DNA from: Phascolomyces articulosus | Lineage: Eukaryota > Mucoromycota > Mucoromycetes > Mucorales > Lichtheimiaceae | Reading direction: 5' to 3' | DNA length: 64,000 nt | Assembly (NCBI GenBank): GCA_025677815.1 | Contig: JAIXMP010000029.1 | Coordinates: 124,001 to 188,000, forward strand | Part shown: positions 36,693-48,998 of the stretch, in pieces | Layout: each line of letters starts with the position of its first letter | Position numbering within the stretch: the stretch's first letter is position 1 | The notes under the pieces: generated by a model | Told to the model about the DNA's origin: nothing | Seen by the model: only the letters and a program-made list of their open reading frames with translations | Database searches by the model: none | Made by a program: the position numbers and the translations under genes

Positions 36693-38597
36693 TTGATGCT
36701 AGCGCAGCAAGAAGCATCGCGAATCGATTTTGTAAAGTTATTACCTATCGAACTTTTATCTCCCATCTTTAAAAACATTGTTGATTCAGAATATCATGAT
36801 TGCACTACCATTGGTAATTGTTTAATGGTGTCAAGTACCTGGCGATTTCATATTCTCAAGAGTTGTTCAACCATTTGGCAAGCCGTTCATGTCGGTGAAA
36901 AAAATACGCGTGGTAGTCATAGGGTATGTTCTATCATGCCTCAAGTAATGCACTGGGTTGAGGATTTAAACTTGTTATGTTCTTTTCAACCCATGTTATC
37001 ACGGTATTATGAATTATTAAATAATGGTGATTTTACGAGTTTGAAATCGCTCAGTCTTAAAGGTAGATATTTATCTTTTCTTTCGATATATGGGTTTGGT
37101 ATGATGATCGATAATATCTATACTCACTCCTAAACTGGATAATTGAATGATATATAAATAGGCCAAGCTACATTGGTTATGCATGGAGAACGATATTCTG
37201 TATTACAAAAATTAGTCAAGAATAACCATACAATCAACAGCTTATGCATTGAAAGCAACAGTGATCATTACCATGCACTGTTATCGAATATACTTTTGAT
37301 ATGTTCACGGATTACCCATCTTGTGTTCAAAGCCAAAACCAGTGTATCTATTGGCTATCTACCCCTTCATTTTCGTTCATGTCTTGTTTCATTGCACCTT
37401 GAAGCACCTAATATTTTGCATGATCAACTGGAATGGATGATTGGTATGTGTCCTAATCTTCGTTATCTTTCTATCAACAAGATCGTGGATAATGCGACGT
37501 TGGCATCATTACGACAACAGGCACCTCATCTCCATTCAGTCAGTTACAATATGGGAAGGTTAGATCATATCATTAAGAAGCATCGTCAAAAGAATGTAAT
37601 GGAAAATAGTAAAAAGAGGAAAGATGGATTGCGCCATTTTTATATTGGAAGTGACGAATCACTTGGTCCTTACTCGTTTGATGTGGATGAAATGAAAGCG
37701 TATATTGATACCCATTGCGAAACACTGCAAGAACTCCGTATCAATTTCCCCAGTAATGGCCCATCATATACAATCCAGTCACAGCATCAACTACAGCTTG
37801 TCAACTCGAATGAGAATGATATTATCTATAGCCAACTACTATCATTGGACTGTTGTGATCTCGTGATTCATAGAAACGACCGATTCAACTACAATGCACT
37901 TGTAGCCGACATTATTGAACACAGTCCTATTCTTGAACGACTGACATTAGATTATTTATATTTCCCCTCTACGCTATTTTATGCTTTTGCGCATAAAGAG
38001 AATCATTCCAGGAAAAACAGTCTTCGAGAACTTGTATTGAAACGAATGACATTTACATCACGATCAACGTATGCTTTTGAAGCATTTGTGAAAGCCCAAA
38101 CAAATCAACCCACACTAGAAACCATCGTACTAGATGCTTGTCCCAACTTTTCAGATGAACGGCTCGTGGATCTTGTCGAAATTCCGACTCTTTGCAAACT
38201 TGTCATGAAAGATCAATATTCACTCACGACGTCTGGATTATGTGACATGGCAAACAAAGCAGCCATGCATCATAGTCTGCAAGTGATCAAGATCAAGGGT
38301 CTTTCCACCAACACCCTTGATTTCAAGAGTGTGTTGACTGAATTAGCCAATGTGAAATCGCTTGTTCATGTCGAGGTGGACCCATCCTATGATGACCCCT
38401 ATCCATTGATGTCGGGACCTTTCTTTAGCAATTTGATGCTTGGTATGCAAAAGTTAGTGGATACATCCAATTCTATTAGGGTTATTCATATAAAGGGATA
38501 TGCTATGAAACATTGGGCTTATCAACACCGGGAAATGACTCTTTTGTTAAAGACTCGAGCACATGCAAAATCCATTACCATCAATGGTCTAGAATGA
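36693..38597 (+). CDS. F-box/leucine-rich-repeat-like protein
   Basis: Two exons (36693-37062 and 37162-38597) give about 601 residues. Residues ~12-65 fit an F-box: DFVKLLPIELLSPIFKNIVD, then TTIGNCLMVSSTWRFHILKS with the Leu-Pro-x-Glu-Leu core and the Trp. The remainder has loosely repeated units of the leucine-rich type, for example MCPNLRYLSINKIVDNATLA, DACPNFSDERLVDLVEIPTL and KLVMKDQYSLTTSGLCDMAN. This is the usual plan of a substrate receptor for an SCF (Skp1-cullin-F-box) ubiquitin ligase. Such genes are numerous and fast-evolving in fungi, so the target cannot be guessed. A second ATG three bases in (36696) could also be the start. Confidence 0.75.
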
Positions 38598-40545
38598 TGA
38601 CCACCAATGTATGTTGAATATTGAATGGATGATACCCTGTTTTTTTTTTCTAGTTCTAGACCTGTTATACTACTCTATACCAATAAACTAAAAATGCAAT
38701 CTCTCTTGTTTATAAAACAATTAACTGAATCATGTATAATCATGTTGTATAAAAATACCATGTATTGGTGCATGAATGCATAATAAACTGACTTTGATCT
38801 AATGAGTCATACTGATGGGCACTTTATTCCATGATGGGGTACGATAAAATAACATCCTCTTTTAGTAATAGTAATAGTTTCATCATCCACTTTAATGCTA
38901 ATCAGTTCTTCCTCCACCACCCCCCAAAATGAAATGGTTACCCAGACCAACAAACGTGTGATAAATGGATGTGCATGATTTTTTGGGGGGAAATCAGGTA
39001 GTACATTTTCATCCATCAAATTTCATTTGTCCCCGTTTTCTTATTGTTCTATTTTTTTCATATCGCATAATATGATAATCTTACACATATCACATAGCAA
39101 TTTATATATGAAAAAGAAAACCACACAGTTTTCGTTTGTTGTTGTCTTTTTTGATATTTGTAAATAAAATATAATATTGTTGTTGTCATCAGATATGTAT
39201 AGAACCGGCATGCATCTTAATATTCTACTCAGATTGAAGAAATGTTACACTATTTATTAAAACTGAAAAAAAAGTTCATGTGAAATTACCCTGTCATGTC
39301 AAAGTCATATGTTGTCATGCAAAACTTTTACACCAACAAAGTTATATCCATGTCTTTTTTTTTTTCTTTTAGGGTTTGGACGACGTTGTCAAAAGATATA
39401 GACTTATTTAGCCATCCACAGAAAGGGATGACACATGAAGAAAATGTTGGACTTTTAAGAAAAATCATTGAGTATGTATGAATCATGGTGGGTGTACAAG
39501 TATTATATTTCAGGAGTAAACCCATTTATTTGCTATTTATATTGGTAAATGCAATCTTGTTAATAACTATAAAGAAATATATCCTCTTGTAGCAGCATTA
39601 TAACTGTAAAAAATGGTTGAAGAAGAAAAAAGGACAAGAACACGTACACATCAACAGAATACACGTGTGCATATACCTTTGTAATATTTGTTGGAATTCT
39701 GCGCCGCTTGTACTGATGCGCACGGAGCACACGCAGAACACATCAATATTTACAATGATAAAGAATAACCTTTTTTTCATGTCTCCTATACATTATTTTA
39801 TAGTATGACATCCATGTTTCTTTTTTATTTATAAAGAAAACTATAATATATATAGATAGATTAATTGACAAGTCGATATAAAAGTATATTTCATTTTTGT
39901 ATATGGCAGTATATTAGGTAGATCATTTTATATAAATCTTACTCTCCGCATCTTTCGATATACATCATTTAGTAATAATAATAATCTACTAAGTAAAGGA
40001 GAAAAGTCTATGTAAACGACAACTATTAAACGATGGTTCTTCACTAACGACCTTATTGATCACCTCCTCATCAAAATAAATAAACCTTAAAAAAAACAAC
40101 CAATTTCTTTTATTTTTTCGATTTTGCCAAATTATAAAAAAAAGAAGGGAGGAAAAAAGAAGACATTTTATAAAAACCAGGAACAAACTTTGGGTAAAAG
40201 AAAATGTCTTTTTCTTTTTTCTTGGTGTGTAAAAAAAAAAGAGAGGGGCGGGCCATAGAAATTATCACAGAAACAAGTGAGTTAAAGAGAGAGAGAGGAT
40301 GGTTTGGTATTGTAAAAACGCTAATAAAATGGAGATTACCATTGAGGAGAGAGAAGGAGAGAAAGGTATATATGCGTAAGATGGATGGACGATGGTGATG
40401 GTTGAAGGAGAGTGACAAATAGAATAGAATAGAACAAAGGGTTACGTGGTGTCTGTGAAGCTAGGAGTGAAAAGAGAAAAATGGGGTTGAAAAAAAAAAA
40501 AGCTTAAAAAAAAGGCTCCTTTTTTTTTTTGGTCGATAGGATGAT
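38598..40545. other. Spacer with possible exon scraps
   Basis: A minus-strand 70-codon frame (38807-39019, MMDENVLPDFPPKNHAHPF...) and a plus-strand exon-like piece (39374-39481, preceded by CTTTTAG, reading VWTTLSKDIDLFSHPQKGMT and ending at TGA) are protein-like but unidentified. The rest is AT-rich; 40100-40500 is probably the 3' side of the kinase gene. Confidence 0.35.
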
Positions 40546-42063
40546 TTATAGCCACCATGATCCCTTTTCTTGAGTATGAATAAACATGTCTGTATCATCA
40601 TCCATAGAACAAGAAGATGTAGAATAAGATGATAATGTAGAAGAAGACATGACATCTTCTGATGAACCAAATACATCCTCATCATCTTCTTCCTCTTCTT
40701 CTTCTACCATATCAGACCATGATTCACCTGTTGATCCAGCACGGTAAGTGCCACTAAAGATAGCTGAATCAAAGCTGACCTTGTCGGACTTTTTACCAGC
40801 GGCGACAGCGGCAGCAGCGGAAACACTTGTCGTTGTGGTTGTCGTGGTGGGAATATCCATAGGCCAACGATAGTCATCCACCATACCCATGGTAGTAATC
40901 CCTGTTGTTGTTGCAGTGGTTGTGCTCGTAACTGTTGCTTGACTATTATTATAATCATCCACTAATACAATATCTTCCAAATCACTACTTTGTGAATATT
41001 GATCCATAGGAGAAATGACCAAACGATCCAATGCCTTGAACTGATGTTTCATTTCTGTAATACTGGGTCGATCTGCTGGGTTGATGGATAAGACCGATTT
41101 TAAGAAACGATAACAGTCAGTGGATAACGTGGGGAACAGTTGATCTTTTAAAACCATTGGATCTCGTTGAAATTCACGGTACGCCATATCCATCCATGTT
41201 GCTTCTTCCCATGGATTTCGACCAAATAAAAGTGCTAATAGAAGAATACCCAAACTCCAAATATCCGAAGCAGCCGCATCATAGACCAAAGCTTGTTCAT
41301 TGTCTTGTTGATCTTCATTCTCGAAATGCTCAGGGGCAAGATAAGACGTTGAACCACAACCAAATTCCATATTATAACGTTCACGCGTTGCCAAACCAAA
41401 GTCAGCTACTTTACATTCAATCAAGTTATCATCGATCTCAGAGGTCTTAAGTAAAATGTTTTCCAATTTAAGATCTCGATGGTAAACACCTTGTTGATGC
41501 ATGTAATCCATGGCTTCCAAGATTTGTGAAAAGGTTTGAACTACCATTTCTTGTTCTGCTTCAGTATCTTCATCTTCCTTGGTATTGTTATTGTTGTTAT
41601 TACGAACAACAAAATCAAACAAATCGCCTTGATCACATAATTCCATGACCATATAGATATAATCCTTGTCTTGAGTCGTACCATGTAAGGTTAATAAATG
41701 CGTATGTTTTAATCCTAATTGAATATCAATTTCCAATTGTTGTAATTCTAATTGTTGATGATCCAGTCCTGTCTTGCAAAGGACTTTGATAGCAACATAG
41801 GAATTATCTAAAAGGGATTGTCCCAAAAAGAGGCAACCATATGAACCACGACCTAATTCTTCAAGGATTTGATATTTTTGTTGCTGTTGTTGAACAGGTA
41901 CTTGTTGTTGTTTGAATTTGTTGTGATGATGACGACGATTATGATGATGATGGTTATTAAAAGAAGGTGTCGTGTGATGATGGTGATGAGTGGTAGTCTC
42001 AATGATTTTGTCAATCATGGAAGTGGACACCTGACTCCAATAATCGTCTTGTGTAACAGTCAT
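40546..42063 (-). CDS. Ser/Thr protein kinase, Ran1/Pat1-like
   Basis: An intronless frame of 505 residues, unusual beside the intron-rich neighbours. A His/Gln-rich N-terminus (residues 1-62) precedes the kinase domain: glycine loop GRGSYG (71-76), Lys93 in VAIKVL, catalytic HRDLKLEN (195-), DFG (221-223), and FGCGSTSYLAPE with APE at 243-245. SDIWSLGILLLALLFGRNPW and the RDP...LFPTLS segment follow. The FGCGS-then-APE activation segment and GRNPW are characteristic of the Ran1/Pat1 group (yeast Ksp1, Sks1, Vhs1), which link nutrient state to growth or meiosis; Pat1 inactivates Mei2 in fission yeast. The last ~170 residues are Ser/Thr/Asp/Glu-rich, probably regulatory. An Asn run lies inside the domain (~155-160). 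Confidence 0.85.
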   Translation of the reverse strand: MTVTQDDYWSQVSTSMIDKIIETTTHHHHHTTPSFNNHHHHNRRHHHNKFKQQQVPVQQQQQKYQILEELGRGSYGCLFLGQSLLDNSYVAIKVLCKTGLDHQQLELQQLEIDIQLGLKHTHLLTLHGTTQDKDYIYMVMELCDQGDLFDFVVRNNNNNNTKEDEDTEAEQEMVVQTFSQILEAMDYMHQQGVYHRDLKLENILLKTSEIDDNLIECKVADFGLATRERYNMEFGCGSTSYLAPEHFENEDQQDNEQALVYDAAASDIWSLGILLLALLFGRNPWEEATWMDMAYREFQRDPMVLKDQLFPTLSTDCYRFLKSVLSINPADRPSITEMKHQFKALDRLVISPMDQYSQSSDLEDIVLVDDYNNSQATVTSTTTATTTGITTMGMVDDYRWPMDIPTTTTTTTSVSAAAAVAAGKKSDKVSFDSAIFSGTYRAGSTGESWSDMVEEEEEEDDEDVFGSSEDVMSSSTLSSYSTSSCSMDDDTDMFIHTQEKGSWWL

Positions 42064-43504
42064 CTGGGGCTAAAAATATTAATGTGGGTATATTATATGT
42101 ATGAATAATTTTTTGAGATCTTCTTGTAAAATAATAATAATAATAATAATTGTTTATGATACAAGGAAAAGATGTATGTTAAATAGAAAAAGGAGTGGAT
42201 TAATTATGACTTACGTTATTTTTTTTCGTGTGGAGAAAAAAAAAAGAGGCGGGTGTTTTGTGTGTGAGCGAGAGAGAAAAAAAAGTGGGGTGTGTGAGAA
42301 CAAATATAGATCTGTGTGTTAAATGGTTAATAACCAAAAAGTATATGGACGATAAGGTTATATCTTGTTTTTTTTGGTTTTTGGTTTTTTGAGGAGAGGT
42401 TAAAAAAAAGGGTTTTTATTCTTTCGAGTAGTAGTTGTTGTTGTGATTGTTGTTGGTAATGATGATAATGATGATATATTTGAGTGTGTGTGAATGTGTC
42501 TTATCGCGTTTTGGTTATTTTGAAAGGGAGTAAAAAAAAAAAAGGAGATAAACGGAGAGTTTTTGGTGTGTTTGAAGTGATACTGTTATGTCAATGCTAT
42601 AATGGATATATGCTGATACTGTTGTTGCTGTTGGTGTTTGTTGGTGTGTATTTATATATATATAAAGTTTTGTGTTGGTGCGTTTGTTGTTTGATAAAGT
42701 TTAGGATTTCAAGTCTTGATAGGAGTATTCAATTGTTCACAAGAGTAGTAATATACAAGCATGGTTTGGTTTGAGAGTATGTGTTGGTTTGATGTTATAA
42801 AAAGTTTTTGTTAAAGTAAAAGAAAAAAGATAATGAAAGATAGAAAGTTTATAAAAAAGTGAAAAGGGAATGCATATATTATATTATATGAAAAGGGAAG
42901 TATTCGAGAAGGAAAAAAAGAAGAAAAAAAGGGAATCTAGCACTTCATGGCGACCATTATGCGCAATGAGAAAAAAGAAGAGATGTGTGTGTGTTTGGTG
43001 TTAAAGTAAAAAAGAAAGAAGGCAAACAATATTGTTTGGTTATGGTACAAAGAAGTTAATAATAAAAGATATTTATATATATATATAAAGGTAAAGGTAA
43101 AGGGAAAAAAAAGAGAAAAAAGAAAGAGGAAGAAGGAAAGAGAAAGAAAGAAAGAAAGAAAGCAAAAAAAAGGAGGATAATTTAATTATACTTAATGGTG
43201 ATAATAATTGATTGATAAATGTTTGATAGATAGCGTAGTAACTATTCTTACTTATTAAATAACAAGTCAAGGTGCATGTGTTAAAAGTGTATGAGAATAT
43301 ATTCTATGATTCATTGGATGAAATTCAATTATTCACAGACACTTTTTTGTGCTTCCAATCTCCCCCCCCAAAAAAAAAATTAAACCTTCCTTCTCCTATT
43401 CAATTATACATAACATCGTCATCATACTAATAACTAATCATTATAATAATAATAACAGTAATATACATATTATTTCATGGGTACAAAAGAAAGAGGGGTC
43501 TTTT
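42064..43504. other. Kinase promoter/leader, strongly C-poor on the plus strand
   Basis: Upstream of the minus-strand kinase. From about 42130 to 43200 the plus strand is made almost only of G, A and T, with GTGTGTG, GAGAGAG and TTGTTGTTG motifs, so the kinase transcript side would be C/T/A-rich with very few G. Plus-strand frames here are by-products of this skew. Normal composition returns near 43350. Probably a long 5' leader and promoter; no gene is supported. Confidence 0.45.
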
Positions 43505-46500
43505 TCATTGAGAATGTATAGGACACTCTTTTCCCTTGGCAAACCAACTATGGATACATCCATGATGAAAAGTACAAAAACAATTCAATCTTGCCATCGT
43601 ATTGCCTATTATTACAGTATTATTATATAATACACACTTGCAACAGGATTATCAAGTATATAACTTACCTTCAACAAACTCTTCTAGACAAATCACACAC
43701 TCTTGTCCCATTAAAGCCGAATTAGACGGGAGCTTGTAAACTCAACCAATAAAGTCAATCATAACGTATACACTTTTTAATAATAATAATACCTCTCGAA
43801 TTGTATTATATACTTACCAACATATCGGATCCCAGACAAAGCGGCTGCAGGCGTGTTTGCATTAAGACATGTTTGAACATGTAATTCTTGTTCATTTGTA
43901 CCACCATACGCATCAAGATTTTTACCACAAACAGGACATTCCATCATGATACTTTGTGCACTAGGGGACCTCCGCATCATTAAACTACTAGGATGACTCA
44001 TCGTACTATGAATACTTTCTGCACGACTACCATGGATTGTATTGGGTGGGGGTGGTCGTGATAATTCTTCAAAACATCCATCACAAACACGTTGAGGTTG
44101 TAGAGAAACTAAATAATGCTGTTCTAAAGGAACCGTTGGATCGACTACAATATGTGAAAACGGAAGTAACATCACGCGATTCGAACACTTGTCACAAACA
44201 ACAAGTCCACATCGTCTGTGTTATTTATATATTTGAATATAAGTATTTTTTTTGGGGGAGAGAGAGAGAGAAAGAGAGACGAGTGAAGCATTATAATCAG
44301 TGATGAGTCTTGTTATATAAAAGTGAAATTCTACCATCATCATCACCTGTTATTTTTTTTCCCATCCTTTTTTTTTAATTCACTAACCAACCTAAACCTC
44401 CCCAATGATGTATAAGTGTGTTACCTGCAGTGATGTCGACGAACAATTAAATTAAACCATTTTCCACAACGTCGACAATCGGGTGCTTGCTCATTAGGTT
44501 CCCAAACAAAAGTAGGACGAGAATGAGAAGAAGCGACCGATGACCGTGCACTTCGAGTCCAATCAAAAGAAGATTGTCTGGATGAAGAAGGTTCTATATC
44601 TGCTGCTGTATTTGTATTTATATTTGTTTCAACCGCCGTCGTTGTTGTTGTAGGAACATGTGTTGTTGTGGTCGTACATCCCGCAAATACTGACTGTGCT
44701 TTTGTTAAACTCATGCTCACTGTACCATGAGGATGATGATGATGGTTACCAGGAGTGCTACTACTCCTACTACTACTACTAGGGTTACTGCTGCTACTGC
44801 TCCCGGCTGCTTGTTGTTGCACTAGACTTAAATGATCTTGCTGTCCTTTTTAAGGTTTAGATCTGATAAGTCATCATATTATAACACACATATACACACT
44901 AAAACCATAAATAAAGTGTTTCACAAATAAAAAAACATTCTCCCTTCCCTTTCTCATTCCATACCTTGTTGTTGAATTAATGTTTCTTGTTGTTGTTCTT
45001 GATAAGGTTGAGCATGAAAAGTAGTTGACATTTGATGATCCACCCTTCGTTTCATAATACGCATCCATCGTCGTCGACGTACCCAACCTGTTCCTTTTGT
45101 AGGATATATCGAAGTCCACGCTTCCTCTTCTTGATCATCAAATTGTTTTCCATATTGCCATCCTTCTGCATCTGTATTTGGATGAGACATATCAATCGTC
45201 CAATCTGTCCACCAAAACCAAGCATGATGTGTTCGATCCAAGGGTGGTAATTGAACATGACTTTTGGTAGTTGGTTCTCCAGAAGGATACATACTCCATG
45301 CTTTTCGTCGATCGTTTTTGGTTAATGCGGTAGGTGAAAATGTAATGGATTTACCATTATTTCTTTTTAATAATAGGGAAGCAGGCGTGGTATGATGGAT
45401 GGAACGTTGGTTTTCATGAATCAAGACAGGGACTGTAACATGAATGGATAAAGAATCATAAGGTCCATCTAATATTTAAAAAAAAATAGGTTTATTGTTA
45501 ATTCAACAAGAAGGGAAAAAGGAGTTTGTTTTTCAATCATGAATCTATTTTACCTCTTCGTCCTCCTCGTATGGTCGGATCTACCCAGCAGGAACGTTCC
45601 GCTACTTCAAGTAATTCGCATAAATAAACGTGACCAATCGCCGCAGCGGCATCATACGCAGTTTCTCCAAATTTATTACTAAGTAATGGATCGGCGTTTG
45701 TTTCCTTTAATAAATAGTCTACTATTGCAACATCTCCTTTCGATGCCGCATTAACTAAAGTAACAAAGGAAGAAGGAGAGAGAGAGAAGGATATGAGTTA
45801 ATCCATAGTATCATACATCAAGGGGGTGGATGGATGGAGCAGTAGAAAGTAGTATTAAAAAAACGAGTCAAGTAGAAACAACGATGACTTACTAAGTGGC
45901 GTATTACCAATACGACTTGTGAGATTAACAGGTACTTGATGTTGAACCAAAAACTGAACCATCGGTAAATGACCACTGGAACATGCATTATGTAAAACCG
46001 ACCAACCATCTTTATCTTGGTGGGTTGTATTGGCATGAGCTTTATTGACCAAATATTCAACGATTGACATATGCCCTGCATATGCTGCTTTTAATAATGC
46101 TGTCTATAAATATATATTTATATATTAAATGGATGAGGAGTTATCTTTTTAATTTTATTCAAAAAAAAAAGGACAAGGTGCTACATGGATCATCCTCAGT
46201 CAAAGGATAAATACATACCTCTCCTTCTTGATCTGTGGCGTCTACTGTCGCACCTGCCTTCTCAATGAGGCAAGTGACAATATTTAAATATCCTCTTGAA
46301 GCAGCAAAATGTAATGGACGTAATCCAGTACCTGATTGAGGTTGGTCTGGATCAACTTGTAATACAGCATGACGATTGCTGCTACTATTATTATGAGAAT
46401 TCAGTCGTTCTTCTAAAACAGAAAGATTGCCGGTAGCTGCAAGCGTAGTCAAATCGGAATCTTGTGTTGACATTGAATTATTATTATTTGTATTGACATG

Positions 46501-46590
46501 ACGACGACAATAGTGATTACTATGACTACTGTGAGTAGGAGATAATGGTTCTGTTGTGTTGGGGGATTGTAAACATTCTGCTGTACTCAT
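43505..46590 (-). CDS. Ankyrin-DysF-FYVE-C2HC-RING protein, probable endosomal ubiquitin ligase
   Basis: Eight minus-strand exons (46219-46590, 45893-46103, 45554-45754, 44965-45468, 44425-44845, 43818-44215, 43669-43740, 43505-43605) give about 759 residues. In order: ankyrin repeats (TGLRPLHFAASRGYLNIVTC, DGWSVLHNACSSGHLPMVQF, IGNTPL..NAASKGDVAIVDYL); a DysF-like region with WFWWTDWTIDMSHPNTDAEG then GWVRRRRWMRIMKRR; Ser/Thr/His-rich linker; a FYVE finger with APDCRRCGKWF, VRRHHCRRCGLVVCDKC and QRVCDGC; a C2HC finger CPVCGKNL...HVQTC; and a C-terminal RING, CVICLEEF...CFCTFHHGCIHSWF...CPIH. FYVE RRHHCR predicts binding to phosphatidylinositol 3-phosphate on endosomes, and RING predicts E3 activity. 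The FYVE-plus-RING end resembles yeast Pib1, but the ankyrin and DysF parts do not. Confidence 0.85.
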
Positions 46591-47544
46591 TATTATTATT
46601 ATTATTTCTCTCTCTCTCTCCCCCCTCTCGTTTGTTTTTTTAGAATGAATAGGATAAAAATAAAAGTGGGTTTATAAATATGTAAAATGCGCTATTACGT
46701 GTTGTAGTGAAGAAAAAAAGATAAAAAAAAGCCCACCCACACATAATCCACACACATTTCTCTCTCTCTCCTGGCGCCAATCATATTAATAGCCTTCAGC
46801 CAATAAAATGATGATTTAAGTTGCATTGTGGTATAATTCCTTCATGTACAAGATGGACTACAAATCATTGATGTTGTTTATTAGTAGATAATATATAAAA
46901 CACTACAAGTTGTTGAGGAGGATTTCCTTTTTTCTTCTTTTTCTTCACCCGTAGTACTGCTGTGGTAAGATATATATATATATATATGTATGTATGTTAT
47001 TGATGATATATGATGGGATTTTATAAAGGTTCTGGATATAGATTGAAATTTACTTTATATATACCCTAAATGTGCATGTCTGATACTTCGGTGTTAGCCA
47101 TGTGCCATCCGGTGCGATAACAAGTTTCTTTTTCTGGTTTATTAAGAATAAATAAGGGGCGGAGGTGATTGTATCATGTCGCAGATACATATACTATTAT
47201 TCATATTCATCAACGATTCCCTCTGGTTCATCTCACGATGTACTCATAAACAAGGTTAAGTGATAAAGGTCAATAAGCGATTTTTTGGAGTCAAGACTAA
47301 CTCTAGGCATGTTATATAGACCCTTGAACGTGTTACCGCATTAAGCAAATTGTTGACAAATAAGTTGTAATAAGTAGTAGATAGTAGTAAATAAGTAATA
47401 TATGTTATTTGAAAGGGCGAGAGAAAAAAGGAGGGAGATTGTAAAATATTCAGAATATGTAATATATATATAAATGGTGTTGTTTCTGTGTGTTATTATG
47501 ATGGGGGTGGGGATGGTGGTGATAATAAAAGAAAAAGAGAAAAT
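46591..47544. other. Spacer between ankyrin/FYVE gene and YKT6
   Basis: Contains the promoter of the gene to the left (minus strand), with TC-rich tracts at 46605-46635 and 46760-46772, and the 3' side of YKT6. The stretch 47080-47260 has more even base composition and may be a relic, but no frame is convincing. Confidence 0.4.
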
Positions 47545-48664
47545 TTACATCACTACGCAACAAGAATTGGTCTTCTTTGCCGTCTTATAAAACATCTTGG
47601 ATTGACTTGACAAAGCTTCTGATCTATCTACTAACGAATCCAACTATACAAAAAAAAACCAATCATTTATTGGTTTAGTTTCCAATATGTTCTCTTTAGA
47701 TAAACATTATCTTTTTTCATTTTATTACCTTTTCACCACGTTGAAGTACGGATTCAATTGTCTTGTGCTATAAATGATAGTACAATACTAGTTAGAAAAA
47801 AAAACCAACATTCTTGATCTCAATTTAACCCTCTTCCCTTGTATCTTACCAAAATAGCTGTTGTTTCATCCAATTCATTTTGAACACGCATAATAGTATC
47901 TGCTTGCTTTGGGTCTTGATATTTCAACAAATAATCATTCAATTCAGGGTAAGAAAGGGGTGGGTTATTCCATTTATCACGTGGAAACTTGACCAAAAAT
48001 TCATCCAAGATCTTGTTTAACAACGAAAAGGCCACTCTGGATGGATATTCCTTGTCACTAATAATGATACCCCAAATACCTTGAGGGTGACCATAGGCAT
48101 GGGCCACATTGTCTATTCATAATCATAGAAGGGGGTTTCCCAATCCAATATATAAAGGTTAATTTGACCCTCATCCTTTTCCAAAATATACACACGTTTC
48201 TTCATCACCATCGTCATTATCTCGGACTCTTCTCCTTCTCTTCTTCTCTCCGTCCCCCCCCCTAAACCCAAAAAAAAATCTCGTCCTTCGAAAAAAGAAA
48301 AAAGAAAGAGCCATGATCCATACTTTCGCTTTCAACACTTTGTCTTTGACCAGTGGGTGTACGTTCAGCAATAGTTGTGGACGAGAAGTTCATGAATTCT
48401 TGAACACTTTATATATAATATTAAAATAAAAATAAATGGGAGTCCATTGAGCATCTTTTATTTTTACAATGTCGTCAAGACATTCTCATCTATTTGAAAT
48501 AGATTATCTCTTTCTGCCGAATCTAGTTTTTTTTAAAAAAATATATATATATATATATACCTGCCACGTTGAAAATAACCAAAGCTAGACAAATCAAATT
48601 GAGAAGCAATAATTTGAGCTTTATCTTGTACTTTGCTTAAAATTAAAATAGAATACAACTTCAT
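47545..48664 (-). CDS. YKT6: R-SNARE YKT6
   Basis: Five exons (48561-48664, 48324-48406, 47850-48112, 47729-47767, 47545-47643) give 195 residues, the normal length. Seen: longin domain starting [11 protein letters not shown], with [20 protein letters not shown] and [20 protein letters not shown]; then the R-SNARE helix [37 protein letters not shown] with the zero-layer Arg, and [10 protein letters not shown]. The end is NSCCVVM: a CaaX box (CVVM) for prenylation and the preceding Cys for palmitoylation, which replace a membrane helix in this family. YKT6 works in ER-Golgi, intra-Golgi, vacuolar and autophagosome fusion. All family landmarks are present, so this is a confident assignment. Confidence 0.96.
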
Positions 48665-48998
48665 CGTGCAAGTGTGTTTTTTATATATGAACCAGGCTTA
48701 AAAAAAAGAGTGAGAGAGAAACTCGAAAAAGAAAAGCGATCGACGTAATATGCTTTCCTGCTTTTTTTACTATTAAGCGACTCCGCCTCTTTTTTGAGCA
48801 TTTTTAGTGCAAAAAGGACTTTACGAATCTTTCCAAAAATGGTTTGTTTTATGACATTTTTTGAGATTTTTGTATAATTCATTCCCAAAATTATATACAA
48901 GGCAAACCATAGAAGGTCATTTATATGAATATGAATTATATTTATTTATTTATTTAATAAAAAAATAAGTTTGATCATAGTATCTATCTACATAGCTG
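48665..48998. other. Short spacer between YKT6 and O-methyltransferase
   Basis: Holds the YKT6 promoter and the 3' end of the methyltransferase transcript, both minus strand. No gene seen. Confidence 0.45.

Noticed and set aside
42484..42774. 96-codon plus-strand frame upstream of the kinase
   Set aside because: By-product of the C-poor, GT-rich skew; Val/Leu/Cys/Gly-rich with no recognisable motif.
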